A DNA stretch of 64,000 nt from Leptospira bouyouniensis (GTDB lineage Bacteria > Spirochaetota > Leptospiria > Leptospirales > Leptospiraceae): assembly GCF_004769525.1 (NCBI RefSeq), contig NZ_RQFT01000011.1, positions 124,001-188,000 on the forward strand, written 5' to 3'. The notes under the pieces were generated by a model that was not told the DNA's origin, ran no database searches, and saw only the letters and a list, made by a program, of their open reading frames with translations. Position 1 is the stretch's first letter. Every line of letters begins with the position of its first letter. Shown piece after piece: positions 37,118 through 47,168 of this stretch. The position numbers and the translations under genes are program-made.

Positions 37118-39301
37118 GTGGAGTTAGTTGGTCTAAATTCGGAACAAAAACTAGCTGTTGAATCTGTTGATGGTCCCTTACTAATTTTAGCTGGAGCAGG
37201 CTCTGGAAAAACAAGAGTCATTACTTACAGAATTGCCAATCTCATTCTGAATCATAACGTATATCCAAATCAAATTTTAGCCGTCACATTTACAAATAAA
37301 GCAGCAGAAGAGATGCGATCCCGTTGTCGCAGCCTTTTGCCATCTGGTTCGTATGAACCCTTTGTTCGTACTTTTCACTCCTTGTGTTTGTATCTTTTAC
37401 GGCGAGAAGGAAAAGTTTTAGGACTTGGTAGTAATTTCACAGTTTATGATAGTGATATGCAAGAATCACTCATTAAAGAAATTCTTAAGTCAAAGGAAAT
37501 GGATACAAAAGAGTTTCGACCTTCCAGTCTCGCTAATCAGTTTTCTCAAGCAAAGGATTCATTTTTAACGGCAGAAGAATTTGCCAAAAAAAAAGCCGAC
37601 GATGCGTATACAAAATCAATCGCGTCTGTCTTTTTAGAATATGAAAAACGAAAAAACCTAAGGAATGCCTTGGACTTTGGAGATTTAATTCTAAAAACTG
37701 TTATATTGTTTCGAGATTTTCCAGTCATTTTGGAGAAATACCAAAGGTTATGGAAATACATCATGGTAGATGAATACCAAGATACGAACAAAATCCAATA
37801 TCATTTAGTACAATCACTTTCGTCTTATCATAAAAATTTATGTGTTGTAGGAGATGATGACCAATCGATTTACTCGTGGCGTGGTGCTGACATATCCAAT
37901 ATTCTTAACTTTAAAAAAGATTACCCCGAGGCGATAGTTGTTAAATTAGAAGAAAACTATCGTTCCACAAAAACTATCATTGATTCGGCAGCGGCTTTAA
38001 TTTCGCATAACAAAAACCGTACGAGCAAAACCTTGAGAACTGAAAATCCGATGGGTGATAAAATCAAAATGACCTCTTATCAAAATGAAATGGAAGAGGC
38101 AGAAGGTATTGTTCAGAAAATACAAGCTGGTGCGAGAAAAGGGCAAAAGTATTCCAATTTCGCAATTTTTTATCGTACGAATTCTCAATCTAGATATTTT
38201 GAAGAGGCACTTAGGAAACGAGCAATTCCTTATAAAATATTTGGAGGGTTTCGATTTTTTGATCGAAAAGAGGTTAAGGATTTAATTGCATATTTGTCAG
38301 TAGTGGTAAATCCAGTAGATTCCACATCCTTATTACGTATCATCAATTCACCTCCAAGAGGAATTGGTGATACAACAGTTAATCGACTATTGTCTTATTC
38401 GGTGAAAGAAGGTGTCTCTTTATTTGAATGTTTAGGAAAACAAATTCCTGAAATTAAAAAAGGTACGATTCAAAAATTATCTTCATTATACCGGATGTTC
38501 GAATCAGCGATGGAAGATTTGGGAAAAAAAACTCCTTCAGAGATTGCTTATGATGTATTAGAACATTCTGGTTATCGCGAATTTTTAGAAAACGAAGGGA
38601 CTGAAGATTCATTTTCTCGGCTTTCAAATTTAAATGAATTTGTGAATGCATTGAAAGAGTTTGAAGAATCCAATCCTGAAGCAAGTTTAGAGGAATATTT
38701 AAGTAGTATTTCACTGATTACAAGCGAAGATAATACGAAGGACCTTCCTGATTATGTTATCCTAATGACTGTTCATAACGCAAAAGGACTTGAATTCCAT
38801 CATGTATTTATGGCAGGAATGGAAGAGGGAACGTTCCCACATTTTTTGTCCATTGATTCTTTTGATGGATTAGAAGAAGAACGTAGATTGGCATATGTTG
38901 CCATCACTCGAGCAAGAAAAAATTTAGAAATTAGTTATTCTCGTTTTACTCGTAAATTTGGAGAAGTTGATGCCAGGCTTCCCTCCCAATTTTTAGAAGA
39001 GTTACCTAAGGAAAATTTAGAAGGGGAATTTACAGAGAATCGATATGGGGTCCGAAGACCGGATGCCACTCCTCGAGCTGAACGATTTCAAAAATCAGAA
39101 GAGAAGTTTGAATCAGTACAAGCAAAGTCAGGAGATGGTGAATTTCAAGTTGGCACAAAAGTTAGACATAAAGTGTATGGAGAAGGCCGCATTCTAAGTA
39201 TTTCAGGATCTGGTGACAATCGAAAGGTAGAAGTACGTTTTGGTTCTCATTTGGATAAAAAATTCTTATTGGCATATACACCGTTAGAGATAATATCATG
39301 A
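37118..39301 (+). CDS. pcrA: ATP-dependent DNA helicase PcrA/UvrD
   Basis: This 727-residue superfamily 1 helicase starts at GTG 37118, directly after the bamA stop. Motifs: LAGAGSGKTRVITY (I), TFTNKAA (Ia), VDEYQDTN (II), GDDDQSIYSWRGA (III), and VHNAKGLEFHHVF (V). It ends with a small beta domain VGTKVRHKVYGEG, like the PcrA C-terminal Tudor-like domain that contacts RNA polymerase. It acts in nucleotide excision repair and replication. Its position behind bamA is odd and suggests co-transcription. Confidence 0.95.
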   Translation: MELVGLNSEQKLAVESVDGPLLILAGAGSGKTRVITYRIANLILNHNVYPNQILAVTFTNKAAEEMRSRCRSLLPSGSYEPFVRTFHSLCLYLLRREGKVLGLGSNFTVYDSDMQESLIKEILKSKEMDTKEFRPSSLANQFSQAKDSFLTAEEFAKKKADDAYTKSIASVFLEYEKRKNLRNALDFGDLILKTVILFRDFPVILEKYQRLWKYIMVDEYQDTNKIQYHLVQSLSSYHKNLCVVGDDDQSIYSWRGADISNILNFKKDYPEAIVVKLEENYRSTKTIIDSAAALISHNKNRTSKTLRTENPMGDKIKMTSYQNEMEEAEGIVQKIQAGARKGQKYSNFAIFYRTNSQSRYFEEALRKRAIPYKIFGGFRFFDRKEVKDLIAYLSVVVNPVDSTSLLRIINSPPRGIGDTTVNRLLSYSVKEGVSLFECLGKQIPEIKKGTIQKLSSLYRMFESAMEDLGKKTPSEIAYDVLEHSGYREFLENEGTEDSFSRLSNLNEFVNALKEFEESNPEASLEEYLSSISLITSEDNTKDLPDYVILMTVHNAKGLEFHHVFMAGMEEGTFPHFLSIDSFDGLEEERRLAYVAITRARKNLEISYSRFTRKFGEVDARLPSQFLEELPKENLEGEFTENRYGVRRPDATPRAERFQKSEEKFESVQAKSGDGEFQVGTKVRHKVYGEGRILSISGSGDNRKVEVRFGSHLDKKFLLAYTPLEIIS

Positions 39302-39319
39302 GGAATTAGGGGTAAGGTT

Positions 39320-39748
39320 ATGAGTTCATTTTTTAAGTTCATTTTTTTAATCTGTTGCTGTGTTACTTTTTTATATTCGCAACAAAACTCTGGTTTGGCG
39401 GAAGAGTTCTCAAAGCTTGAAGACCATCTGCGGAACCCAAAACTTACTGAAGAACAAAAGAAAAAAAACTTTGAATCAAATATGGTAAGTTCTGTTCGAA
39501 GTACTTTGTCGAAACGATTTGCCAATCCAAAGAAGGAATTAAAGGAATTAAAATTCCAAGACCTCCAATCAGAACGACGAGAGGGCACAAATACATTTTA
39601 CGTTAAATATAAAAATTATTACTTTCAATATCTATTTCCAGTGGATCCAGAAACTTATGTTACTTCACCTTCGGAAGAAATTGTTTTAGAAAAACCAGAA
39701 GGATTGGATTTGGGATCTAACGCACATAAAGAAGAAAAAAAGAATTAA
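39320..39748 (+). CDS. Exported hypothetical protein
   Basis: This 142-residue protein has a signal peptide (FIFLICCCVTFLYSQ, about 1-20). The mature part is strongly charged (LEDHLRNPKLTEEQKKKNFES) with a beta-like stretch (FYVKYKNYYFQYLFPVD) and a lysine-rich end. I recognise no family. Ribosome site AAGGTT precedes ATG 39320. It lies between pcrA and the phosphatase and may be co-transcribed with them. Confidence 0.65.
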   Translation: MSSFFKFIFLICCCVTFLYSQQNSGLAEEFSKLEDHLRNPKLTEEQKKKNFESNMVSSVRSTLSKRFANPKKELKELKFQDLQSERREGTNTFYVKYKNYYFQYLFPVDPETYVTSPSEEIVLEKPEGLDLGSNAHKEEKKN

Positions 39749-39769
39749 CAATTCCTATAAAAGGACGGA

Positions 39770-40639
39770 ATGGAAGAACAAGATTTTCATGAAGTATGGC
39801 GGTGGGTTCTATCAGTAGGAGATTCCATCTTAAAGATTTATAAATCCGATTTTCAAATCCGTGATAAAGGTGGGAATGATCCAGTCACTGAAGCAGATTT
39901 ATTTGCTAGTGAATTTTTATTAGATAAAATTTCGAATCGATTTCCCGGACATGGTTTTTTGTCCGAGGAAAAACTCGATTCATCATCAAGATTGGACAAA
40001 GAGTGGGTTTGGATTTTGGATCCAATTGATGGCACCCGTGAATTTGTTAAAAAAAATGATCAATTTGCTTTAAGCCTCGGACTTGTTCGGAATGGAGAAG
40101 CGATTTGGGGTATAATTTTTAATCCAGCGACGGGTGAATTTTTTTCGAAAGGGAAACATTGTTTTTTCGCAAAACTGCAAACCCCCTTTGCGACGGAGGA
40201 AAATTTCAGAACATTAGTCGTTGAAAGTAGTTCCATATTACACCCATTACAAGATGAGATAGAGCTCAAAAAAAAACCAATTCTTCTTGTTTCGTTTTCT
40301 GAAATGAAAGAAGGGCTTTTTAATGATCCATTCTGGAACGAGGCTTTTGAAATTCGTTCTATGGGAAGTATTGCCTATAAATTAGGATTACTTTCTGCAG
40401 GATTTATTGATTTGATTGTATCGTTAAAACCTAAAAATGAATGGGATATTTGTGGTGGAATCGCATTACTTGATGAAGAAAATTTCACCTATTTTCCATT
40501 AAAAGATAAACCTTATTCCTTTAACCAAAAAACAACTTTATCCTTTGGATTAGTCGCAGGTAAAAAAAAGGCAGTGGAGTACCTTGAATCCAAAATTGAT
40601 TTTCACCAACTTTCATTGAAGGTAAAAGAACGATGGTAA
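39770..40639 (+). CDS. Inositol monophosphatase family protein (CysQ-like)
   Basis: This 289-residue protein has the lithium-sensitive metal-dependent phosphatase motifs: DPVTEAD (about 37-43), LSEEK, DPIDGTREF (about 84-92) and the later WDICGG. That matches the CysQ/IMPase fold with two metal sites. The substrate could be inositol phosphate or 3'-phosphoadenosine-5'-phosphate; I cannot choose. The end overlaps the glycosyltransferase gene by 7 nt. Confidence 0.88.
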   Translation: MEEQDFHEVWRWVLSVGDSILKIYKSDFQIRDKGGNDPVTEADLFASEFLLDKISNRFPGHGFLSEEKLDSSSRLDKEWVWILDPIDGTREFVKKNDQFALSLGLVRNGEAIWGIIFNPATGEFFSKGKHCFFAKLQTPFATEENFRTLVVESSSILHPLQDEIELKKKPILLVSFSEMKEGLFNDPFWNEAFEIRSMGSIAYKLGLLSAGFIDLIVSLKPKNEWDICGGIALLDEENFTYFPLKDKPYSFNQKTTLSFGLVAGKKKAVEYLESKIDFHQLSLKVKERW

Positions 40640-41772
40640 AAACATATAAAATTGGTTTAGATGCAAGGCCACTTTCCACACGTGTATCTGGAGTGGGTCG
40701 CCTCATTGCGGAAACATTAAAAGCGTTTCCGAACCAAGATAAATATGAGTTTTTCCTTTTTTCACATTTGCCTATACATCCTGATCATAAGTCTGTTATG
40801 GAATTATCAAATGTACATTGGGTTAGAGGTGGGGGTTTTTTAAAATGGAAAGGTGGATTGTATTATAATCTGTACATTCCATTATATTTATTAACACATC
40901 GTTTGGATTTGTTTTGGGGATCTCAACAAGTTTTACCACCTTTTTTACCGAGAGAATTAAAAGCAGTACTTACATATTGTGATTTGGTTTTGTATTTATA
41001 TCCGAATACAATGCGTTGGATTGCAAAAATCCAACAACGATTGTTCCAACGATATTCTGTATGGCGGTCTAGTTTTATACTGTCTATTTCAAAACAAACG
41101 AGTGATGATATGTGTAAAAAATTTGGGTATCCAATTCACAAAACCGATGTTGCCTACCCAGGTGTGAATCCAATTGAGATGACAAAACTTTTAGATACTC
41201 CCATCACAAACCGTGTCAAGGATTTGGGTACGGGTTACCTATTATCAGTTTCAACAATTGAACCGAGGAAAAATTATCCATTTTTACTGAATGTCTATCG
41301 TGAATACAGAAAAATAAATCCACATCACTACAGACCTTGGGTGATTGTTGGAAAAATTGGTTGGGAATCTCCCGAATTTATTGAGGAGCTCATCCAAGAA
41401 AGGACACTTTATAAAGACATATTTATTTTAGATTCTGTTTCTGATTCCGAACTGCAACATGTTTACAAACGAGCTGGTCTATTTGTTTTTGCGAGCCAAT
41501 ATGAAGGGTTTGGAATTCCGATGGTAGAAGCTCTATTCCATAAAATTCCCTGTATTGTTTCTGACATTCCTACATTTCATGAAATAGGAAAAGACGGAGT
41601 TACCTATTTACCTATCAAAACAAAAGAAGATACAAAACTTTGGGCTGAAAGTATTGATGAATTCTTTCAAAATCCCAAACCAGTGGAAATATCTATCGAG
41701 GATTTTCGGTGGGAAAATGCTGCAAAAATCACAGAAGCAGTATTCAAACAAGTATTAGAAGAAGGAGAGTAA
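40633..41772 (+). CDS. Glycosyltransferase, GT4 family
   Basis: This 379-residue protein has the GT-B fold of GT4 enzymes: an N-terminal domain opening IGLDARPLSTRVSGVGR, then VSTIEPRKNYPFLLNVY and the C-terminal donor site EGFGIPMVEALFHKIPCIVSD. It should transfer a sugar from a nucleotide donor for an envelope polysaccharide. It overlaps the upstream phosphatase gene by 7 nt. Confidence 0.9.
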   Translation: MVKTYKIGLDARPLSTRVSGVGRLIAETLKAFPNQDKYEFFLFSHLPIHPDHKSVMELSNVHWVRGGGFLKWKGGLYYNLYIPLYLLTHRLDLFWGSQQVLPPFLPRELKAVLTYCDLVLYLYPNTMRWIAKIQQRLFQRYSVWRSSFILSISKQTSDDMCKKFGYPIHKTDVAYPGVNPIEMTKLLDTPITNRVKDLGTGYLLSVSTIEPRKNYPFLLNVYREYRKINPHHYRPWVIVGKIGWESPEFIEELIQERTLYKDIFILDSVSDSELQHVYKRAGLFVFASQYEGFGIPMVEALFHKIPCIVSDIPTFHEIGKDGVTYLPIKTKEDTKLWAESIDEFFQNPKPVEISIEDFRWENAAKITEAVFKQVLEEGE

Positions 41773-42150
41773 TCCTTTCTTTTTTGTCACAACTCCAGAA
41801 AACAAAATTTTTGTTTTGTCTGACTTGGGAACAACATGTAAATGAAATCGATCTGACGTCATTGCTTGGATTTCACATTCCCAGTCGTGAGAATTTGCGA
41901 TTAGTTTGATTTTATCACATAGGATGTTTGGATCCACCGACCAATCCAATATATATTTGATTTTTTTTCTATAAAAGACAGATTTGATTTGATTTGGGTG
42001 AAACTTCCAAGTAACAGATGTTCCATCTCCAGACTCATAAGGTTCCGAAGTGGAAGGGATCATAGAAATTCCTTGTCCTTTCCAGTTTCCCTTTACGTAA
42101 TCATTCCATTCGTCTAAATTGGAAAAGTAGTTATAAATTAATGAATCCAA
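41755..42150 (-). CDS. Unknown small protein, divergent from the TlpA-like gene
   Basis: This frame reads about 131 residues from TTG 42150; it can extend to 42273. It ends inside the last codons of the glycosyltransferase gene (18 nt overlap). The text has the look of a real protein: YFSNLDEWNDYVKGNWKGQ, SVTWKFHPNQIKSVFY, ILCDKIKLIANSHDWE, but no family is recognised. Its start overlaps the divergent TlpA-like start by 10 nt and no ribosome site is visible, so the start and even its reality are uncertain. Confidence 0.45.
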   Translation of the reverse strand: MDSLIYNYFSNLDEWNDYVKGNWKGQGISMIPSTSEPYESGDGTSVTWKFHPNQIKSVFYRKKIKYILDWSVDPNILCDKIKLIANSHDWECEIQAMTSDRFHLHVVPKSDKTKILFSGVVTKKKGLLSFF

Positions 42151-42674
42151 ACAGAAATACTTTGTTAATCCGACTGATATCTTCCAGAATTTATCTTCTT
42201 GTTTTCCTTTCTCTCTTTTTTTGTAAACCAGAGGTAGGAAAAGATGATTTTTATCAGGATCCTCTTCCAACAATGATGGGGGGTAGAGAGAGTTTAACGG
42301 AATGGAAAGGTAAGGTGATCGTTCTCGATTTTTGGGCTACATGGTGTGAGCCCTGTGCGAAAGCAGTTCCTACAATTAACGAATGGAAAAAATCTGTTTC
42401 CGAGACTGATTTCGTTTTTCGAGGAATCAACACTGATACTTCAGAACCAATTGAAAAAATCAAAGAAGACATGACTCGGTTGAAAATGAGTTACCCCACC
42501 TTACTTGATAAAGACTGGAAAATGACTGATTTTTATCATGTAGAAGGAATCCCTTGTGTCCTTGTTTTTGATCGCCATGGCAAAATTGTATACAGACAGT
42601 ACGGATTGGAAAAAGAAGACCTAACAGGGCTTTTGATTCGGTCACATGTTTGGGCATCGTCGGAATTGCCATAA
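42141..42674 (+). CDS. TlpA-like thioredoxin-fold lipoprotein
   Basis: This 177-residue protein has a leader ending LSLFFC (Cys28, spirochaetal lipobox), then a TlpA/thioredoxin fold with WATWCEPCAKAVPT, active-site C69-E-P-C72. The cis-Pro region is VEGIPCVLVFD. It is an envelope-anchored thiol-disulphide oxidoreductase, perhaps for cytochrome c or secreted protein maturation. It has an extra Cys in the cis-Pro loop (GIPC) and stands alone between divergent and downstream genes. Confidence 0.87.
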   Translation: MNPNRNTLLIRLISSRIYLLVFLSLFFCKPEVGKDDFYQDPLPTMMGGRESLTEWKGKVIVLDFWATWCEPCAKAVPTINEWKKSVSETDFVFRGINTDTSEPIEKIKEDMTRLKMSYPTLLDKDWKMTDFYHVEGIPCVLVFDRHGKIVYRQYGLEKEDLTGLLIRSHVWASSELP

Positions 42675-42809
42675 TTGTGCAATGCGAAACAAGAATTTGG
42701 ATTTCTATTGATTTCGATGACAAGATTGAAAATGTCTTGACTCATGTTCGTTAAAAAAGTCCCTTAAAGATACCTTTTACCGTTTTCTTTTCAGAAAGGA
42801 GTCAGAATC

Positions 42810-44744
42810 ATGCCAGTCAATTTGCCCGAACTGTTCCAGCAGAGTGCTGAAAAATTTGGGAACCGTCCCGCATTCGTTAGCAAAGACGAATCAAAGTCCT
42901 ATAAACCAGTTACATTCAAAGAAGTGTATGATCTTGGTATAAACTTAGCAGAAGCGCTTATCGATTTAGGTGTGAGTGCGAAAGAAAATGTAGCCTTGCT
43001 TGCTGATAACCGATTGGAATGGATTGTTTCCGATTATGGAATCCTTATGGCAGGAGCGGCTGATGTTCCGCGTGGAACAGATATTACAGATTCAGAAATT
43101 GTTTATATTCTCAACCATTGTGAAGCGAAAGTTGTTTTCCTAGAGAATGACAAAATGCTCGAAAAATTCCAAAAAAATCGCTCTCAATTGGAATTTGCAA
43201 AAACACTGATCGTGATGGATAAAAAATCCACTGCTACTGGTGTTTTGAAACTGTATGACCTGATTGAAAAGGGAAAAGAGCTGAGAGCAAAAGGATCAAA
43301 AAAAGCGGAAGAGAGAATGAAAGCCATTCTTCCTGATGATCTTTTTACGATCATTTACACTTCAGGTACGACAGGGATGCCAAAAGGGGTAATGTTAAAA
43401 CACAGTAACATGATCCACCAAACCACTGCCATTCTTGGGAGTATGATTGATATCAAAGCTGACGAACGTATGTTGTCTATTCTACCTGTTTGGCACGTAT
43501 TCGAAAGGGTGTTTGAATACCTAGCGATTGCGGCAGGTTGTGCCACGTATTACACCAATGTTCGTGATCTCCGCGATGATATGAAAAAAGCGAAACCAAC
43601 GTTTATGGCATCAGCGCCTAGACTTTGGGAGAGTATCTATAATGGAATTTATACAAGAATTAATGATCCAAAACAAACGCCTGCTATTCGTAGAGGTCTT
43701 TTTAATTTGGCTTATTTTTTCTCAAAACACTTTAATGCTGCTACAAGGTTTTTGAAAGGAAACCAAGTTGATTATGTCGGAAGAAATCCGATTGTGTCTC
43801 TTTTTAAAGGGATCTATTATCTTACGGTTGCAATTGTTTTGGCTGTTCCCTATTTCCTTCTCGATTTAGTGGTACTTTCCAAAATTCGTGAAGCCACTGG
43901 TGGAGAACTTAAAGCATCGGTTTCTGGTGGTGGTGCTTTACAAAGGCACGTAGATGCATTCTTCAATGACATTGGAATCAATGTCCTCGAAGGGTATGGG
44001 ATGACAGAAACTTCACCTGTTATTTCTGTTCGCACTTTCAAAAAACTTGTGCAAGGTTCTGTGGGTGTCATCACTCCAGAAACTTCCGTTCAAATTCGGG
44101 ACGATTTGGGAAAAGTTCTCACACATGTAGATGCAAACCAGAATCTCGTATCAGGAAAATATGGCCAACGGGGTGTCATCCACATCCGTGGTCCACAAGT
44201 GATGAAAGGTTATTATAAAAACCCAGAAACAACTGCAAAAGTTCTGAAAGATGGTTGGATGGATACTGGGGATATTGGAATGTTCAATTTCAAAAAGACC
44301 CTGACGATTACAGGCCGTGCAAAAGATACAGTTGTTCTCCTCGGCGGAGAAAACGTGGAACCAGTACCGATTGAAGACAAACTCACTGAGTCTCCGTTCA
44401 TTGCGCAATGTATGGTGATTGGCCAAGACCAAAAGAATTTGGGAGCCATTGTGGTGCCAGATTTTGACCAACTTTCTGCTTGGGCAAAAGAAAATGGAAT
44501 CAATGAAACGGACAAACAAAAGCTCATCGAAAATCCAAAGGTTCTAGATTTCTACAAAAAGGAAATCAAGGCCTTAAATAATACAAAAACTGGATTCAAA
44601 TCGTTTGAGCAAGTGACTCCATTCATCCTCATCACAAAATCTTTTGAAGTTGGTGATGAATTGACTAATCTTTTCAAAATGAAACGCCACTTGATCACTG
44701 AAAAATACAAAGACAAAATCACAGCCCTCTACGCTGGCGACTAG
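42810..44744 (+). CDS. AMP-dependent synthetase (long-chain acyl-CoA ligase)
   Basis: This 644-residue protein has AAAGGAG 9 bases before ATG 42810, a strong ribosome site. The AMP-binding motif is [15 protein letters not shown], followed by [20 protein letters not shown] and the C-terminal [15 protein letters not shown] hinge. The membrane-like stretch [21 protein letters not shown] in the middle is typical of long-chain FadD-type ligases. It activates fatty acids to acyl-CoA via acyl-AMP. A clear hairpin terminator follows. Confidence 0.93.
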   Translation: MPVNLPELFQQSAEKFGNRPAFVSKDESKSYKPVTFKEVYDLGINLAEALIDLGVSAKENVALLADNRLEWIVSDYGILMAGAADVPRGTDITDSEIVYILNHCEAKVVFLENDKMLEKFQKNRSQLEFAKTLIVMDKKSTATGVLKLYDLIEKGKELRAKGSKKAEERMKAILPDDLFTIIYTSGTTGMPKGVMLKHSNMIHQTTAILGSMIDIKADERMLSILPVWHVFERVFEYLAIAAGCATYYTNVRDLRDDMKKAKPTFMASAPRLWESIYNGIYTRINDPKQTPAIRRGLFNLAYFFSKHFNAATRFLKGNQVDYVGRNPIVSLFKGIYYLTVAIVLAVPYFLLDLVVLSKIREATGGELKASVSGGGALQRHVDAFFNDIGINVLEGYGMTETSPVISVRTFKKLVQGSVGVITPETSVQIRDDLGKVLTHVDANQNLVSGKYGQRGVIHIRGPQVMKGYYKNPETTAKVLKDGWMDTGDIGMFNFKKTLTITGRAKDTVVLLGGENVEPVPIEDKLTESPFIAQCMVIGQDQKNLGAIVVPDFDQLSAWAKENGINETDKQKLIENPKVLDFYKKEIKALNNTKTGFKSFEQVTPFILITKSFEVGDELTNLFKMKRHLITEKYKDKITALYAGD

Positions 44745-44763
44745 TCCAAGTTTCAATTTCTAA

Positions 44764-44806
44764 GATTTCCGCCTCAATCCTTGGGGCGGAAATTACTCTT
44801 CTCTTT
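44764..44806 (+). terminator. Intrinsic terminator of the acyl-CoA ligase gene
   Basis: TTTCCGCC (44766-44773) pairs with GGCGGAAA, with two further pairs possible (T-G and C-G), and a loop of about 7 bases. The stem is followed by TTACTCTTCTCTTTT, a T-rich tract. It lies 22 bases after the ligase stop. Confidence 0.7.
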
Positions 44807-44831
44807 TACAAAGTCCGTCGATACTTTTTAT

Positions 44832-45485
44832 GTGAATCGTTTAGATGGATCCTTAGTTTCTTCCCATGCGGGTGTATTTTACCCTTACCAACACCAAGAT
44901 TTTTATGCCATGGATTCCTTGTTTTTATCTCCTTTTAAAGAAGAGGAAGTTTGGGATTTCCAATCCATTTCCAATGTCCAATTGGGATTTCTCGGTTTTT
45001 TAACGTTACGAGGTTTTATCAGAGAACATTTGGATTTGCCAAAAATCCAAGTCAGGGGTCTTTCTAAACAGTGGCGGAGTTACTTGGCAAAAGAAAATTT
45101 TTTTGGAAAACAAGTCCCTTTTGAAACATTAGATTTCATTCCAAATTTGGTCAGTGAGAACGAAGAACTTCATGTTAGTTTTGGGAAAAAAGGGCATTGG
45201 AAAAATGAATTCCACTGGGAGAAAAAAGATGGAGTTTCAACATCTCTTTTTTTTGTCGCGACAAACAAACAAAGTGAAGGTGAAGTTGCGATCAGTGATT
45301 TGATGAAAGATTTTTTGTTATACTCCCAAACGAATCATTATCTAGATAGGGCATACATTCGAAAGGAAAACTCTAGTTACCTCTATTTAAATGCAAAAGA
45401 AACAAATCCACGTGTATTTTATAGAGAAAATCCTACAGAATTTCCTTCATTTTTATTTTTAGTTGCAGAGTTAAAAAACAAATAG
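44832..45485 (+). CDS. Unknown protein
   Basis: The frame opens at TTG 44781, but that codon lies in the terminator stem. I prefer GTG 44832 (VNRLDGSLVSSHAG), giving 217 residues, without a visible ribosome site. No signal peptide or membrane segment is seen. The text is rich in Phe, Tyr and Lys (YPYQHQDFYAMDSLF, VGLSKQWRSYLAKENFFG-type) and I recognise no family. It converges on the Lon-N gene with 1 base between stops. Confidence 0.6.
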   Translation: MNRLDGSLVSSHAGVFYPYQHQDFYAMDSLFLSPFKEEEVWDFQSISNVQLGFLGFLTLRGFIREHLDLPKIQVRGLSKQWRSYLAKENFFGKQVPFETLDFIPNLVSENEELHVSFGKKGHWKNEFHWEKKDGVSTSLFFVATNKQSEGEVAISDLMKDFLLYSQTNHYLDRAYIRKENSSYLYLNAKETNPRVFYRENPTEFPSFLFLVAELKNK

Positions 45486-45486
45486 G

Positions 45487-46095
45487 TCATTCACCAAGAT
45501 TTAGACCAAGTAACACTTGCTTGAGTAGCTCCGCTTTTGTCTCCAAATGGGTAGTTTCTAATATACTTTGTTTGGTTTTAAAATCGAAATAGATTAAAGA
45601 AGCGATAAAATCAACTGGGAAAGGATGAACCAAAATTTGATTCATTTTTAAAATTAGATCTTCTTCTGCTCCCTCAGCAAGTAAGATTCGTTTGGTGAGA
45701 ATAAGAAGTTCTTCGATTTTTTCTTTCAGTTCCGGTGAGACATTTTTATTTCGTTCATGTTCTCTTTTGGATACTTGGGCAATATAAAAAGGTTCTGTAG
45801 AGGTGAGGTTGATTATTTCCGCGGTACCAAGACCTTCTAAGATGATATTCGACCTTCCATCGGGAAACGATTCTTTTTGGATGACATGACCAAACCCAAC
45901 AACTTCAGGGATGGGTGGTAATCCTCTTCCGATATAACCTTTTGGATAAGGAGCCATTCCCATTTCTCCTCCATTTTCCATACAAAAATCGAGCAACATT
46001 CTATACCTAGGTTCAAAAATATGTAAGGGCAAAAACATACCTGGGAATAGAAATACATCAGGTAGAGGAAAGAGTGGTAAGGGGAAGGTTGACAC
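45487..46095 (-). CDS. Lon N-terminal (LAN/substrate-binding) domain protein
   Basis: This 202-residue protein opens with LPLFPLPDVFLFPGMFLPLHIFEPRYRMLL, compact in Leu/Pro/Phe, which is the start of the Lon N-terminal (PUA-like) domain. No AAA or protease domain follows; the C-terminal 70 residues are helical. Such stand-alone Lon-N proteins are found in many bacteria; their role is unknown to me, with peptide or substrate recognition suggested. The start is GTG 46095, without a clear ribosome site. Confidence 0.85.
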   Translation of the reverse strand: MSTFPLPLFPLPDVFLFPGMFLPLHIFEPRYRMLLDFCMENGGEMGMAPYPKGYIGRGLPPIPEVVGFGHVIQKESFPDGRSNIILEGLGTAEIINLTSTEPFYIAQVSKREHERNKNVSPELKEKIEELLILTKRILLAEGAEEDLILKMNQILVHPFPVDFIASLIYFDFKTKQSILETTHLETKAELLKQVLLGLNLGE

Positions 46096-46149
46096 AGAGA
46101 AAGGTTTTAGATTCCATGTTTAGTTGTAAACCAATTCAAGGATTCGGCT

Positions 46150-47163
46150 TTGTTTAAAATCAAAAATTCGTTACTACACCAAACTTTTGCAAAACTTTCT
46201 CAAATCAAAGTTCTCGTGGTTGGGGATTTGATTTTGGATGAGTATCTAATTGGATCGGTAGAAAGAATTTCGCCCGAAGCACCAGTTCCTGTCGTTTGGG
46301 TTAGGAACGAAAAACAAACTTTAGGTGGATCGGGTAATGTTGTACAAAACCTTTCGTCATTAGGGGTGAAAGGGATTGTATTTGGTCGCATCGGTTATGA
46401 TAAGGCTGGTGAAAATTTAGAAACCATTTTACTCTCGAATTCAGTGGCAAAACAAGATTTGGTTTTACTCAAGTCTAAAACACTACCAACCATTTTAAAA
46501 ACAAGAATCATTGCCTCTCATCAACAAGTCTGCCGTGTTGACAGAGAAGAGATCGTTCCTCTCACTAAAGAAGAAGAAGCAGATATTTTATCTCAGTTAA
46601 AAGTAAAAATCAAAGAATGTTCAGCGATAATCTTATCAGATTATGATAAAGGTTATTTGACTCCATCCTTAATTCAATCTGTCATCTCTCTCTGTAATGC
46701 AGAAAATAAAATTGTGACAGTAGACCCGCAAGTGAGTCATTTTTTCCTATACCAAAATATCCATATTATGACTCCAAATCACCATGAAGCAGGGAAAGCA
46801 TTGGGGAAAAAACTTGTGAGCGATTCTGAAATTGAATCGGCTTGCCGGGAAATCTCAGAAAAATTAACACCTGATGCTATGATGATCACAAGAGGGGAAA
46901 AAGGTATGTCAATTTACGAGCGTAAATCCAATTCATTTTATCATATCCCAACAGTTGCTAAAGAAGTGTTTGATGTGACAGGAGCTGGTGATACGGTCAT
47001 TACCACCTATACTGCGTTCGTTGCAAGTGGAATGAGCATTAAAGAAGCGGCGTTAGTTTCAAACGTGAGTGCAGGGATTGTTGTAGGAAAATTGGGAGCT
47101 GCCACTGTCACACAGACAGAAATTGAAGAAGGGTTACGTTCACTTGGATATCTGGAGGAATGA
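46150..47163 (+). CDS. hldA: D-glycero-beta-D-manno-heptose-7-phosphate kinase
   Basis: This 337-residue protein starts at TTG 46150, with AAGGATT 7 bases before. It is a ribokinase-family (PfkB) kinase: VVGDLILDEYLIGSVERISPEAPVPV, LGGSGNVVQNLSSLG, and the catalytic VTGAGDTVITTY near residues 277-288. It matches the kinase half of HldE, here a separate gene. It makes heptose-1,7-bisphosphate for ADP-heptose. The nucleotidyltransferase half follows, with overlap. Confidence 0.93.
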   Translation: MFKIKNSLLHQTFAKLSQIKVLVVGDLILDEYLIGSVERISPEAPVPVVWVRNEKQTLGGSGNVVQNLSSLGVKGIVFGRIGYDKAGENLETILLSNSVAKQDLVLLKSKTLPTILKTRIIASHQQVCRVDREEIVPLTKEEEADILSQLKVKIKECSAIILSDYDKGYLTPSLIQSVISLCNAENKIVTVDPQVSHFFLYQNIHIMTPNHHEAGKALGKKLVSDSEIESACREISEKLTPDAMMITRGEKGMSIYERKSNSFYHIPTVAKEVFDVTGAGDTVITTYTAFVASGMSIKEAALVSNVSAGIVVGKLGAATVTQTEIEEGLRSLGYLEE

Positions 47164-47168
47164 ATTTG

